NCBI GenBank assembly: GCA_945860085.1
Contig: CAMAPJ010000014.1
Span: forward strand, 1-42,400
Origin: Synechococcus sp. UW140
GTDB lineage: Bacteria; Cyanobacteriota; Cyanobacteriia; PCC-6307; Cyanobiaceae
DNA: 42,400 bases
Direction of reading: 5' to 3'
Below, piece after piece: positions 34,978 to 42,400 of the stretch (positions are counted from its first letter, which is position 1; every line of letters starts with the position of its first letter). Both the position numbers and the translations under genes were made by a program. The notes under the pieces were generated by a model. That model was not told the origin of the DNA and made no database searches. It was given only the letters and a program-made list of their open reading frames with translations.

Positions 34978-36324
34978 ATGTTTCAGTCGCAAACAATCCT
35001 TGAAGAGCTCCTAACAAGACGTCACAGGAGTTTTCTTTCTCAGCAAATAATTTTCTCCTATCAAATACTAATTGACATCCTCTACAAAGTCTGGGGGAGC
35101 AATACGGAGGATTACGGAAGAGCCATTCAGATTGCCACTGGCAGGCGGGGAGATTTAGGGCGCTCAGCCCAACTCTTTGAGGGCATCTTTATCGATGAAC
35201 CGATCGAGATAGAAAAACTGGAAGAATCGCTCAAGTCAGTCAAAATCGTTGAGTGTATTCCTGGCGACCAAAAGCGACCAAGCCCAAACTTTGGCCGCTC
35301 CAATTCACTCATTTCAAGCATCAATTTCTTTGCGGAAAAAAAAGATGAGCAATTCATCCTCGAACGCATTGGCATTTCCAAACAAAAGCTGTTGGGCATT
35401 GCTCGCTGCATGTGGGAAATCCGAGCCTGCGCCTTCTTCCTGCGCACGGCCAGAAACGACGACGAACATCTTGACATTCAAGATTTCTCGGTAGCGACAG
35501 CAATTGCAGCCACAGGTTGCGCCGTACGCGTCTCTGACTGCATGCAAACAATTGCATGGTCGTTGCAAGGGTACTCGCCAAGTTTCAACGCGATGCTTGC
35601 CATTCCCAATGACGACTGTTCCCAGTCTCTCAATGCAATCATGAACCAGATGTTCAGCATTGAGACCGCTACTGACGACGTGGGCACCCCTCCCAAGCCC
35701 CCTACTGATCAGGCAGCCTCAATGGCAACTCTCAGTAGCATGATGACAGGCAATCATGGAGAGCCTTCAGATGTATTGCCAGTATTACTAGAATTGCTGC
35801 GCGGAATCAATGAGAATAAGCGGCAATTTTTCTCCGTAACCCAATCACTCGAACGCATTGAAGGACAAGGTGCGCGCATCGAGAATTGCTTCATCCGCCA
35901 AGCGGCACCCGATGGCAACAGCAACAGTCTCACAAATGCAATAACGACTTCAGCCTTATTGGCAACTGATGCCAGCTCGTTAAAAACAATCCCAGATCGA
36001 CTGAGCAAACGCGAAGCCGAACAAGCTCTTCTCGAATTGAGAAGTTATATTCTTTTCAAAATGAGAATTAGCTATCCGGACTTCGAACCCTATCACTGCA
36101 TTACTCAACGCACCGCTATTCTGCAGGCCCTGCATGCAAGATCGTCCTCCATTGAAGAATATATCAGCGTGCCAGTGATAAAACGCATCATCGCCATGAA
36201 CGACAATGGCGGCGAACTGGTTGATCAGCAACTTGAGGATTGGGGTGATCGAATTTCCAGCATTCTTTCAGCAATTGACTATGCAAAAGCCAATGACGAA
36301 TACGATGTTAACGAGACAAGCTGA
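34978..36324 (+). CDS. Orphan 448-residue protein with possible HEPN-like motif
   Basis: I do not recognise this protein. It has no signal peptide or membrane span and is mostly helical in appearance. An N-terminal segment (ILEELLTRRHRSFLSQQIIFSYQILIDILYKVWG) is followed by a region around residues 130-190 (MWEIRACAFFLRTARNDDEHLDIQDFSVATAIAATG). There R159-N160-x3-H164 fits the R-(N/D/H)-x3-H active-site pattern of HEPN ribonucleases, followed by a helix as in that fold. A Thr/Pro linker (near 230-245) leads to a helical C-terminal half. The gene is AT-richer than its neighbours, uses ATA, AAA and TTT codons freely, and has no coding partner within 200 bases. HEPN assignment is only a hypothesis. 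The start is ATG 34978. Confidence 0.75.
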   Translation: MFQSQTILEELLTRRHRSFLSQQIIFSYQILIDILYKVWGSNTEDYGRAIQIATGRRGDLGRSAQLFEGIFIDEPIEIEKLEESLKSVKIVECIPGDQKRPSPNFGRSNSLISSINFFAEKKDEQFILERIGISKQKLLGIARCMWEIRACAFFLRTARNDDEHLDIQDFSVATAIAATGCAVRVSDCMQTIAWSLQGYSPSFNAMLAIPNDDCSQSLNAIMNQMFSIETATDDVGTPPKPPTDQAASMATLSSMMTGNHGEPSDVLPVLLELLRGINENKRQFFSVTQSLERIEGQGARIENCFIRQAAPDGNSNSLTNAITTSALLATDASSLKTIPDRLSKREAEQALLELRSYILFKMRISYPDFEPYHCITQRTAILQALHARSSSIEEYISVPVIKRIIAMNDNGGELVDQQLEDWGDRISSILSAIDYAKANDEYDVNETS

Positions 36325-36554
36325 ATGCGAGGGTCTCCCCTAGGTGAGCATGAAGGCTCCCCGTCGTAGAGCATGGTCCCCTGAGATCTCTCCCATCAAA
36401 GTTGGGTAAATAATAGGTAGCACAGATGCTCGCTTAGGCGCCATGGATGCGGCCGATCTGCCGTAGTTCCATCGCCGAGATCATTGCCGTAGCCAACGTG
36501 ACAACGCGCCAGGCGGCACAGGCCCCAGGCTGATTCCCCATTGAGGCTCATTGG
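36325..36554. other. Gene-free spacer
   Basis: These 230 bases between the orphan gene and the next small gene hold no convincing frame, tRNA or terminator. The AT-rich character ends around 36430 (GTAAATAATAGGTAGC) and GC-rich sequence resumes, so this is a plausible right edge of the acquired segment. No flanking direct repeat matching the left edge was seen by eye. Confidence 0.45.
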
Positions 36555-36821
36555 ATGTTAAGCCGGCTGAGCTCCGTACTGGGACGCGGTCAGCGTCACG
36601 CCCGCACCTATCGCCTAATCGATGGCTTTTGGCGGCCCCATCCCGAACTGGATGGCTCCTATGCGTCCCTAGAAGAGGCGATACAGGACGCCGTTGTCTG
36701 GCTGGAGGGCCTAGGGGCTGGTGCGAGCAGCTGCTCGATCGGCCTGGAGGTCAGCACCCCAAGCGGCGACTGGCGCACGATTCGCCAACCGGATCTGTTG
36801 CTTTGTCCGCTTCCCTGGTGA
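36555..36821 (+). CDS. Small hypothetical protein (88 residues)
   Basis: The frame starts at ATG 36555 and gives an 88-residue soluble protein with a compact pattern: ARTYRLIDGFWRPHPELDGSYASLEEAIQDAVVWLEGLG, then GLEVSTPSGDWRTIRQPDLLLCPLPW. The balanced composition and beta-alpha-beta look argue that it is real. I believe similar proteins occur in picocyanobacteria but cannot name a family. The function is unknown. It converges with the frameshifted MAPEG gene, with 58 bases between them. Confidence 0.7.
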   Translation: MLSRLSSVLGRGQRHARTYRLIDGFWRPHPELDGSYASLEEAIQDAVVWLEGLGAGASSCSIGLEVSTPSGDWRTIRQPDLLLCPLPW

Positions 36822-36879
36822 GGCAGGCGCCGCGCCCGTCTCCCAGGCTGGCAGGCTCGAGGCGCAAGCACGGCCGCTT

Positions 36880-37426
36880 TCACCCGGGCCACAAGGGCCT
36901 GATCACAAGCCCGCCTGCCATTAGCACCAGCAGCCATAATGACGAATAAAAACTAAGCGCAAAACCTAGTGATCGAGCGGCGGCCCCCTTGCCATAGCCC
37001 CAGCTGAAGCAGAGTCTACCTAGCAGGCAAAGTGCTGCCGCCATGGGGACTGCAGCAAAAGAGGAAGGAGGCATCAAAACAATCCACAGCAGGTGCACAA
37101 GCACGGCCAAGCTGATCTGCTCGAGATTGTTCTGTAACAGCGCCTGCAGGATTCGGGCTCGCTGCGATGCAACGCTGAGGCCACTACCACCGAGATCCAC
37201 CGCAGAAACAAAACGCTGCCGAGCCAACAAAACCGATGGAGCCCGCCAGCCAAAGAGCTAAGCCCAGATCAGCAGCCAGGCCAAGCGTCAACCGCTGGGC
37301 CAAGGGAGCCTGATCCGCCAGCCCAAACGGGTTAGCGCGAATTGCCCAGGCCAGACTCGAAAAAATGGCCGCAGCACCGGTGGCCATGCCGCGCAGGACG
37401 CCCGACTGGTGCTGACTCCAGGCCAT
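36880..37426 (-). pseudogene. Frameshifted MAPEG-type membrane protein gene
   Basis: Two minus-strand frames together make one MAPEG-like membrane protein. The first (ATG 37426 onward) has LRGMATGAAAIFSSLAWAIRANPFG and LGLALWLAGSIG. The second (through 36880) has LARQRFVSAVDLGG...RILQALLQNNLEQISLAVLVHLLWIV, PMAAALCLLGRLCFSWGYGKG and ALSFYSSLWLLVLMAGG. The frames join if one base is removed from the A4 run at 37229-37232, which restores AGSIGLLARQRF. As written, the protein would end shortly after the first span pair. The family catalyses glutathione-linked or related membrane reactions; the role here is unknown. Either a true frameshift or a base-call error is possible. Confidence 0.75.
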
Positions 37427-37594
37427 CGCTGCTCCGCCATAGGCTGATGGTGAGGGTAGGGGCAGGGGAGTGGCCTATCGCGCGGGCAGATACGAGGTTG
37501 AACTGTTCCTGGCTGCTGCAAGGTTATTTTGACAGGAACTGGTCCTGCGGTCGCTGCCAACACTCACAATGGCGTGGTTGCCTAGGCGATCACC

Positions 37595-38203
37595 TTGCTC
37601 TTTTCCCCCGCCTGCGAGCGCAACCAGCAGCCCATCAGGGAGTTGTTGCGCCAGTGGCTACCTCCAGGGGCCAGAGTGTTGGAAATTGGCTCCGGCAGCG
37701 GCCAACACGCCATTTTCTTCGCTAAGGCGTTGGCGGGGTTGGATTGGCAGCCGAGCGAGCGGCGCGAAGCCCTCAACGACCTAGCGGAACGGATTGCTCT
37801 GGAGGGTCGCTCTGGCCTAGCCGTGGCAGCCCGGGTGGCCGAACCCTTCGAACTGGATGTCGATCAGGCAGAACACTGGCCCTCAAACGATTTTGACGCG
37901 CTGTTTAGCGCCAACACCTGCCACATCATGGCAGCTGGATCGGTGGCAAACCTGATTGCTGGGGCCGCCAAGGGCTTAAAACCCGGAGGGTTGCTGCTGC
38001 TCTACGGGCCCTTCCGAGACGAAGGAATCCCCATGGCCGCCAGTAACGCCGCTTTCGATGCCCACCTGCGCAGCCTTGATCCGGGCATGGGTCTGCGCGA
38101 TGCCCAGGAGATCGGCCGCTGGGCCCAGGAGCAGGGCTTCACCGCCATGGCCGATCAACCGATGCCAGCCCAAAACCGCTGTTTGATCTTTCGACTGGCC
38201 TGA
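37595..38203 (+). CDS. DUF938 family SAM-dependent methyltransferase-like protein
   Basis: A 202-residue protein with the DUF938 start FSPACERNQQPIRELLRQWLP, the SAM-binding motif VLEIGSGSGQHAIFFAKAL, and later blocks FDALFSANTCHIMA and LKPGGLLLLYGPFRDEG. It is related to the METTL26 type; the substrate is unknown. TTG 37595 is the only start before the family N terminus, since an in-frame TAG lies at 37583. It converges with the pirin gene, with 17 bases between the stops. Confidence 0.9.
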   Translation: MLFSPACERNQQPIRELLRQWLPPGARVLEIGSGSGQHAIFFAKALAGLDWQPSERREALNDLAERIALEGRSGLAVAARVAEPFELDVDQAEHWPSNDFDALFSANTCHIMAAGSVANLIAGAAKGLKPGGLLLLYGPFRDEGIPMAASNAAFDAHLRSLDPGMGLRDAQEIGRWAQEQGFTAMADQPMPAQNRCLIFRLA

Positions 38204-38220
38204 CGAGAGAGCTCTGCCGC

Positions 38221-38991
38221 TCAGGTGAGCTCAAACAGCAGCAAGTCAGCTCCCTCAAGAGTGGCCGTCAGGCCGCTGAGCTGGCCGGCCGAAAAACCCA
38301 GGCCGTCGCCCTGAACCAGGCAGCCGAGGGAGCCGAAGGCGCCCGTCGCCCCAGGGTCAACCCTCACCAGGAGGCCGCCAGCAATCACCTGGATCCAGCC
38401 CGAGGTTGCTGGTGCCAGCGGCAGATCAAGGCTGCCACCGGACCCAGGACAAGCGCGCCAAAGACGGATCGGCCGCTGGATCGCCATGGCCCCACCTAGA
38501 CGTTTGGGGTCAATTAGGGCCGTCCACCCCTCGCCAAGGGGAAAGGCCTGCTGGTCATAGCTGGGGGGGATACCCTGGCTGCTGGGTTCAATCCAGATCT
38601 GCAACAGACGGCAGGGAGCCTGGCCGCCATTGATCTCACTGTGGACAATGCCGGTGCCAGCACTCATCCGTTGCACTTCACCAGCGCGCAGGGTGGCGCG
38701 GTGGCCCATTGAATCCTGGTGATTCAATTCACCCTCCACCATCACAGTGATGATCTCCATGTCCCGGTGGGGATGCATGCCAAACCCCTGGCCGGCCCCA
38801 ATCCGGTCATCATTGATCACCAACAGCGGCCCAAAACCACGCCATTGGGGATCAAAGTGGCCGGCAAAACTGAAACTATGCCAACTATCGAGCCAGCCTG
38901 ACTGGCTATGAAAACGCTCAGCGTCTGGCCGATACACTAGGCCCGGCAAGGAAAACTGATCAACAGCAGGATCAAGCTGGAAATCTTTCAT
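38221..38991 (-). CDS. Pirin family protein
   Basis: A 256-residue bicupin. The metal-binding motif is in GFGMHPHRDMEIITVMVEGELNHQDSMGH and the Glu/His pair in RMSAGTGIVHSEINGG. YRPDAERFHSQSGWLDSWHSFSFAGHFDPQWRGFGPLLVINDDRI is the usual N-terminal block. Relatives include quercetinases and redox-responsive transcription cofactors; the activity here is unknown. ATG 38991 is chosen. A naive call would extend to 39324, but that part is the decayed C terminus of arsJ read through in the same frame. Confidence 0.88.
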   Translation of the reverse strand: MKDFQLDPAVDQFSLPGLVYRPDAERFHSQSGWLDSWHSFSFAGHFDPQWRGFGPLLVINDDRIGAGQGFGMHPHRDMEIITVMVEGELNHQDSMGHRATLRAGEVQRMSAGTGIVHSEINGGQAPCRLLQIWIEPSSQGIPPSYDQQAFPLGEGWTALIDPKRLGGAMAIQRPIRLWRACPGSGGSLDLPLAPATSGWIQVIAGGLLVRVDPGATGAFGSLGCLVQGDGLGFSAGQLSGLTATLEGADLLLFELT

Positions 38992-39060
38992 CAGCGCAGC
39001 AAGACCCGATCGGGCGACGCCTTCAGCATGGATCAGGCTCGCAGTCCTGGCAAGCCGATC

Positions 39061-40332
39061 GCCCTGGCCTCCAGGCAAGGGCGGCAAACGCAGACTGCTG
39101 AGCCGAGACAAGCCCACCAGCAGGGCCGAAACAGCAAGGCAGGCCTGCATGCCGCCATGGAGAAACACCCAACCGGAGAGCAAGGTTCCAAGCAGGCGGC
39201 CGCCAGCATTGGCCATGTAATAAAAACCGACGTTGAGGCCCACTGAGTCGGCATCAGTATAGGCGAGGATCAAATAGCTATGAATCGATGAATTCATCGC
39301 AAACACCATGGCAAAGACAGCCAATCAAGCCACGATGACCAGGCCGGGATGGACCAGCTGACGCGCTAAAGCAACCGCCAGCAGGGCCGGGATAGCGGTG
39401 AGCAAGGCGCTCCAGAACTGCACAGCAGAAGGGCCTGGTGGGCCACCCCGCCCCCAGCAGCGGCGGAAGGTCGGGGCGCAAGGTGGGGGCGCAAGCTTGC
39501 ACGAAACCGTAGCCAATCACCCAAAGGCCCATAAAGCCGCCCACCTCCGAGAATCGCCAACCCAAGGTGGCCTCCAAAAAAACTGGCAAGGCAACCACAA
39601 ACCAGACATCGCGAGCGCCGAACAAAAAGAAACGTGCCACAGAAAAGCGATGGACCGCTTCGCTCTTACAAAACAAATCGCTGAAGGCTGGTTTTTGCCC
39701 CATCTTGCCGATGTCGCCTGGCAAGAAGAGAGTGGCCAGCAGGGCCGCCAGAATGGCCACTGATCCCCCAAACCTAACGGTGGCTAGCAACAAGCCACCT
39801 GCAAAAAACCCACATCCTTCAAGGCATTCTTAGAGCCAGTCAAGACGGCGACCCATTGGAAAAGCTGGTGCTCGCCGTCGGCATCCTGCCCGCTAGGGAA
39901 AGGGGCGTGGGGAGAGGCCACCACGGTTTTAATTGCACTTTTGGCGCTCATCTTGCTGAGATCCTTGGCGATGCCACTGATCGCCTATACCACCATCACA
40001 TAGATCACCGAAACAAATTTGGGCCAACTGGCAGACACGGGAATCAGCGAAAGCAGGGCAAAAATCTGTTGGGCTCAGCCAGCCCATAGTGTGAAGCGCA
40101 GACCAAAACGGGCTCCAAGCCAGCCCCAGCAAAGGTTAGTGAGGATGCCGAAGACCTCATAAAATAGAAAAAGGCCGGCAATATCCAAGGTGGAATAGCC
40201 CAGCTGGTGAAAATGGAACAACACCAACATGCGCAGGGCCCCATCGCTGAGGGTGAAGGTCCAGTAGGCCTCTGTAACAACCCCGTACTGCTGCAGGGCA
40301 GACAGGCTGCCACTGCCATTCAGGCGTGTCAT
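39061..40332 (-). pseudogene. arsJ: Decayed organoarsenical efflux MFS transporter
   Basis: The remains of an ArsJ-type transporter, which exports 1-arseno-3-phosphoglycerate made by the neighbouring GAPDH. Recognisable pieces, in order from ATG 40332, are YWTFTLSDGALRMLVLFHFHQLGYSTLDIAGLFLFYE, GIAKDLSKMSAKSAIK, TGSKNALKDVGF, ARFFLFGARDVWFVVALPVFLE, FWSALLTAIPALLAVAL and AMNSSIHSYLILAYTDADSVGLNVGFYYMANAGGRLLGTLLSGWVF. In-frame stops interrupt at 40075-40077 (TGA), 39985-39987 (TAG, probably from CAG Gln) and 39325-39327 (TGA). Frameshifts are at the A6 run 39803-39808 and at about 39440-39500. The gene cannot make a working transporter. Its ATG overlaps the GAPDH stop, the normal operon layout. 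Confidence 0.9.
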
Positions 40333-41360
40333 GGCTGCTCCAGGGCGACCACATGCCAAACCAGTTCGGCCAGGCGGCAGCTGTAACCCCACTCGTTGTC
40401 ATACCAGGCGTAGAGCTTAAGCTGGGTACCATTCACCTCCAGGGTGGAGAGCGCATCAACAATGGCGCTGCGCGAATCATTAATGAAATCAACAGACACT
40501 AAAGGACGGGTCTCATAGCCAAGAATGCCGCTCAACTCACCTAGTGAGGCCCGCTCAAAAGCGCCATTCACTTCCGCCACATCGACGCTGCACTCAAGCT
40601 CAAAAACCGCATCGGTGAGGGAGGCATTGAGCAAGGGCACCCGCACGGCATGGCCATTGAGCTTGCCCTGGAGTTCTGGAAAAATAAGACCAATTGCCTT
40701 GGCCGACCCCGTGGTCGTAGGGATCAGACTCTGGGATGCGGAGCGGCAACGGCGCAAATCGCTGTTAAAAGAATCAACCAGCACCTGGGTGTTAGTGACA
40801 TCGTGGAGGGTGGTGATCGATCCATGGCGAATGCCAAAGGCTTCGTGCACCACCTTCACCAGCGGAGCCAGGCAATTGGTGGTGCAGGAGGCCGCTGTGA
40901 CTAGGCGATGCCGGCTGGGGTCATAGAGCTGATGGTTGATACCAAAGACCAGGTTGAGTGCCTCAGCGCCGGCAATCTCACCCTTGACCGGACAGGCCAC
41001 AATGACCCGTTTGAGGCCAACCTGGCCGAAATAAGGCTGGAGGGCTGACGGGGTTTTGAACTTGCCGCTGCATTCGAGCACCATCTCCACGCCGGCCTGC
41101 GTCCAGGGAACGTCGACCGGCTCAGACTCCTGGCTGTAGCCGAGGGAGTGGGATCCAACCACCAAGGTTTTGCCATGGCCATGACAATCCTGGTCCCAAC
41201 GGCCATGGACCGAATCGAACTGCAGCAGGTGGGCGGCCGTGGCCGCGTCGCCGCCACTGTCATTGATCTGAACGATGGTGAGACCCGGCCGGCCCCAAAG
41301 GGCGCGCAAGACTAGGCGGCCGATGCGGCAAAAACCATTGATGCCGATCTTTATCACCAC
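40329..41360 (-). CDS. ArsJ-associated glyceraldehyde-3-phosphate dehydrogenase
   Basis: A full-length 343-residue GAPDH of the arsenic-operon type. It would turn glyceraldehyde 3-phosphate plus arsenate into 1-arseno-3-phosphoglycerate for export by ArsJ. The catalytic CTTNC block [56 protein letters not shown] and the C-terminal [13 protein letters not shown] are intact. One defect stands out: the NAD-binding GFGRIGR reads GFCRIGR (Cys11), a single-base change (GGC to TGC) in the glycine motif. GTG 41360 is used; GTG 41357 is equally possible. It diverges from arsR and overlaps the start of arsJ. Confidence 0.92.
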   Translation of the reverse strand: MVIKIGINGFCRIGRLVLRALWGRPGLTIVQINDSGGDAATAAHLLQFDSVHGRWDQDCHGHGKTLVVGSHSLGYSQESEPVDVPWTQAGVEMVLECSGKFKTPSALQPYFGQVGLKRVIVACPVKGEIAGAEALNLVFGINHQLYDPSRHRLVTAASCTTNCLAPLVKVVHEAFGIRHGSITTLHDVTNTQVLVDSFNSDLRRCRSASQSLIPTTTGSAKAIGLIFPELQGKLNGHAVRVPLLNASLTDAVFELECSVDVAEVNGAFERASLGELSGILGYETRPLVSVDFINDSRSAIVDALSTLEVNGTQLKLYAWYDNEWGYSCRLAELVWHVVALEQP

Positions 41361-41420
41361 AGACGGCCGTGAGCGCGAGATCCATCAACTATATTCAATA
41401 GGTCAGGTGTTCCGGAGTGC
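41361..41420. promoter_or_regulatory. Divergent promoter/operator between arsenic GAPDH and arsR
   Basis: The 60-base spacer between two divergent genes contains an AT-rich core at 41382-41402 (CCATCAACTATATTCAATAG), strikingly unlike the GC-rich flanks. Two TCAA words lie 6 bases apart around TATAT. This is where overlapping promoters and an ArsR binding site are expected. The site does not form a clean inverted repeat, so the operator assignment rests on position. Confidence 0.55.
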
Positions 41421-41744
41421 ATGAGCGTTAGCGCTGCATCCCAGATCGACAGCCACCAAGCCCGCGCCTTGCTGAAGGCCCTGGCCGATCCTCCGCGCCT
41501 GCAGGTGATTGAATCCCTCGCGGCGGGTGAGCGCTGCGTCTGCGATCTGGCCGGCGAACTGGATCTAGGCCATACAAAATTGTCGTTCCATCTCAAGGTG
41601 TTGAAGCAAGCTGGCCTCCTGGCCGATCGCCAGGACGGCCGCTGGATCTATTACCGCCTCCAGGGCGAGGCCCTCGAAGCCCTGGCCCTCTGGCTGGGCG
41701 AACTTAGCGCCAGCTGCCGCAAGCCAGCCGCCCTTTGCCTGTGA
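41421..41744 (+). CDS. arsR: ArsR family arsenite-responsive repressor
   Basis: A 107-residue SmtB/ArsR-type repressor. The metalloid site is in GERCVCDLAGEL (Cys39, Cys41), the classical ArsR position at the start of the DNA-binding helix. The winged helix-turn-helix is LDLGHTKLSFHLKVLKQAGLLADRQDGRWIYYRL. Extra cysteines near the C terminus (residues 97 and 106) could complete the arsenite site. In the absence of arsenite it should repress this divergent locus from the adjacent spacer. The start is ATG 41421. The stop lies just before or within the start region of the exporter gene. Confidence 0.95.
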   Translation: MSVSAASQIDSHQARALLKALADPPRLQVIESLAAGERCVCDLAGELDLGHTKLSFHLKVLKQAGLLADRQDGRWIYYRLQGEALEALALWLGELSASCRKPAALCL

Positions 41745-41749
41745 TCCCC

Positions 41750-42184
41750 ATGGGGCCACAGCCGCCATCGAGCTTCCAGTCCCGATCCCCCTCGAGGCCC
41801 GATCACGGTCCTCACTTCGCCCAGGGAACCAAGCCTGGATCGGGCCAAGGTCCCGGCAAGCCAAACGCTAGGGATCTAGCCAGAGCTCCCGCCGCAGCCA
41901 CCAGCGCTGAATGGGCTAGCGACACGGTGATCAGCAAGCTCTCGCCGCTGGATCGCTGGTTACCGGTGTGGATTGTCTTGGCGATAGCCGCTGGGCTGCT
42001 GCTCAGCCACTGGTTTCCATCAATTCAGGCCAGCCTCGATGCGATCAAGCTGGGCCAGACATCCCTAACGATCGCCCTGGGATTGCTGCTGATTTATCCC
42101 ATACTAGCCAAGGTGCGCTACGGGGAGCTAGGGCATGTGATGCGGGATCGACGCTTACTTGGCCTAGGAGTTTGTTGCCAATAG
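41750..42184 (+). pseudogene. acr3: Truncated ACR3-type arsenite efflux protein
   Basis: The reading frame after arsR carries the N terminus of an ACR3 (ArsB-like BART) arsenite exporter: SKLSPLDRWLPVWIVLAIAAGLLLSHWFP, then LGQTSLTIALGLLLIYPILAKVRYGELGHVMRDRRLLGLG. It stops at 42184 after about two of ten membrane spans. Homology is lost exactly where an 89-bp tandem repeat begins (42163), and the last four residues come from the repeat. The first 60 residues (Ser/Pro/Gly-rich) are not ACR3-like; GTG 41927 may be the true start, with ATG 41750 an alternative. Whether the rest of the gene resumes beyond 42400 cannot be seen. Confidence 0.8.
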
Positions 42185-42340
42185 AGAAGCAGCCTGCCTG
42201 AGACGGCGTACGGCAGCACTGAGCAGGACCGCTGCGGCTCTGTTCTGCTGCCCTAGGAGTTTGTTGCCAATAGAGAAGCAGTCTGCCTGAGACGGCGTAC
42301 GGCAGCACTGAGCAGGACCGCTGCGGCTCTGTTCTGCTGC
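42163..42340. repeat. Two tandem 89-bp units bounded by CCTAGG
   Basis: Unit 1 (42163-42251) and unit 2 (42252-42340) are identical except for one C/T change near base 32 of the unit. Each starts with the palindrome CCTAGG, and a third CCTAGG (42341) follows unit 2. Inside each unit are short complementary words (GCAGC / GCTGC and AGCAG / CTGCT) that could fold into a stem. The array begins within the ACR3 coding frame and ends its homology. The near-identity implies a recent duplication. The remaining 60 bases to the window end are unlike the unit. Confidence 0.95.
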
Positions 42341-42400
42341 CCTAGGTGCCCATTGAGACGAGCCTCAGACAGCCCTGGCCACTCTGACCACGGCCACTGC
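42341..42400. other. Sequence beyond the tandem repeat
   Basis: The last 60 bases start with CCTAGGTGCCC and are GC-rich. They do not continue ACR3 in any frame that I can recognise and show no transposase similarity. They may be the start of a longer element or unrelated spacer. Confidence 0.4.

Noticed and set aside
38221-39324. MFS-pirin fusion protein
   Set aside because: The upstream part is the degraded C terminus of arsJ read through by chance; the pirin has its own ATG at 38991.
42163-42340. CRISPR array
   Set aside because: There are only two units, they are contiguous without unique spacers, and no cas genes are near.
1-42400. tRNA genes or HIP1 enrichment
   Set aside because: No stretch with a tRNA T-loop and matching stems was found in the spacers. 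GCGATCGC octamers occur (for example 4408, 8754, 31278) but they are sparse, not the dense HIP1 pattern of other cyanobacteria.

Overview
The window is a high-GC cyanobacterial chromosome segment. The tail of psbD overlaps psbC, and there are a CpcS-type phycobiliprotein lyase, ZipN/Ftn2, a group 2 sigma factor, cyanobacterial thiE, DUF1517 and DUF3611 proteins, and several small proteins typical of picocyanobacteria. CP43 with a GTG start and a VTLSNPS-type N terminus, plus frequent GTG/TTG starts, points to the Synechococcus/Cyanobium (alpha-cyanobacterial) lineage. This assignment comes from reading the proteins, not from a database search.

Layout. 1-1506: psbD (3' end) and psbC, closed by a strong terminator. 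1683-4569: maf on the minus strand, then an overlapping run of a small Npun_F0494-like protein, cobQ and a small [2Fe-2S] ferredoxin. 4997-7040: a lower-GC pair, polysaccharide deacetylase and GT2 glycosyltransferase, probably acquired. 7048-15326: mnmA, a GGG-rich hexamer repeat, nnrD, a sigma factor, pdhA and zipN. 15574-20187: ffh, rpsP, a PhoH-like ATPase, an FUSC-like protein and a Bax-inhibitor-1-like protein. 20344-25316: an unknown minus-strand gene diverging from a close run of era, cpcS-like, trmD, ispF, a TIGR03792-like gene and larB. 25842-28302: minus-strand thiE-thiS and a secreted DUF1517 protein. 28402-34702: a 38-residue membrane peptide, ribF, a DUF3611 protein, surE, pheS, nadK, an OmpR-like regulator whose receiver lacks its phosphorylation residues, and a DUF192 protein.

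From about 34,700 onward the window is accessory and partly decaying. It holds an AT-richer orphan gene of 448 codons with a possible HEPN-type R-x4-H motif, a small conserved-looking protein, a frameshifted MAPEG-type gene, a DUF938 methyltransferase and a pirin. It ends in an arsenic locus. ArsR and the ArsJ-associated GAPDH diverge from a 60-bp AT-rich spacer. arsJ is a pseudogene with three in-frame stops and at least two frameshifts. The ACR3-type arsenite exporter is cut off after its first membrane segments by two tandem copies of an 89-bp element. The GAPDH also carries a Gly-to-Cys change in its NAD-binding glycine motif. The sequence therefore shows an arsenate/arsenite resistance locus losing both of its efflux arms.

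Most of the rest is housekeeping. The best candidates for novelty are the orphan gene at 34978-36324, the 89-bp tandem element at 42163-42340, the quadruplex-capable hexamer tract at 8402-8515 and the paired hairpins at 25767-25811.
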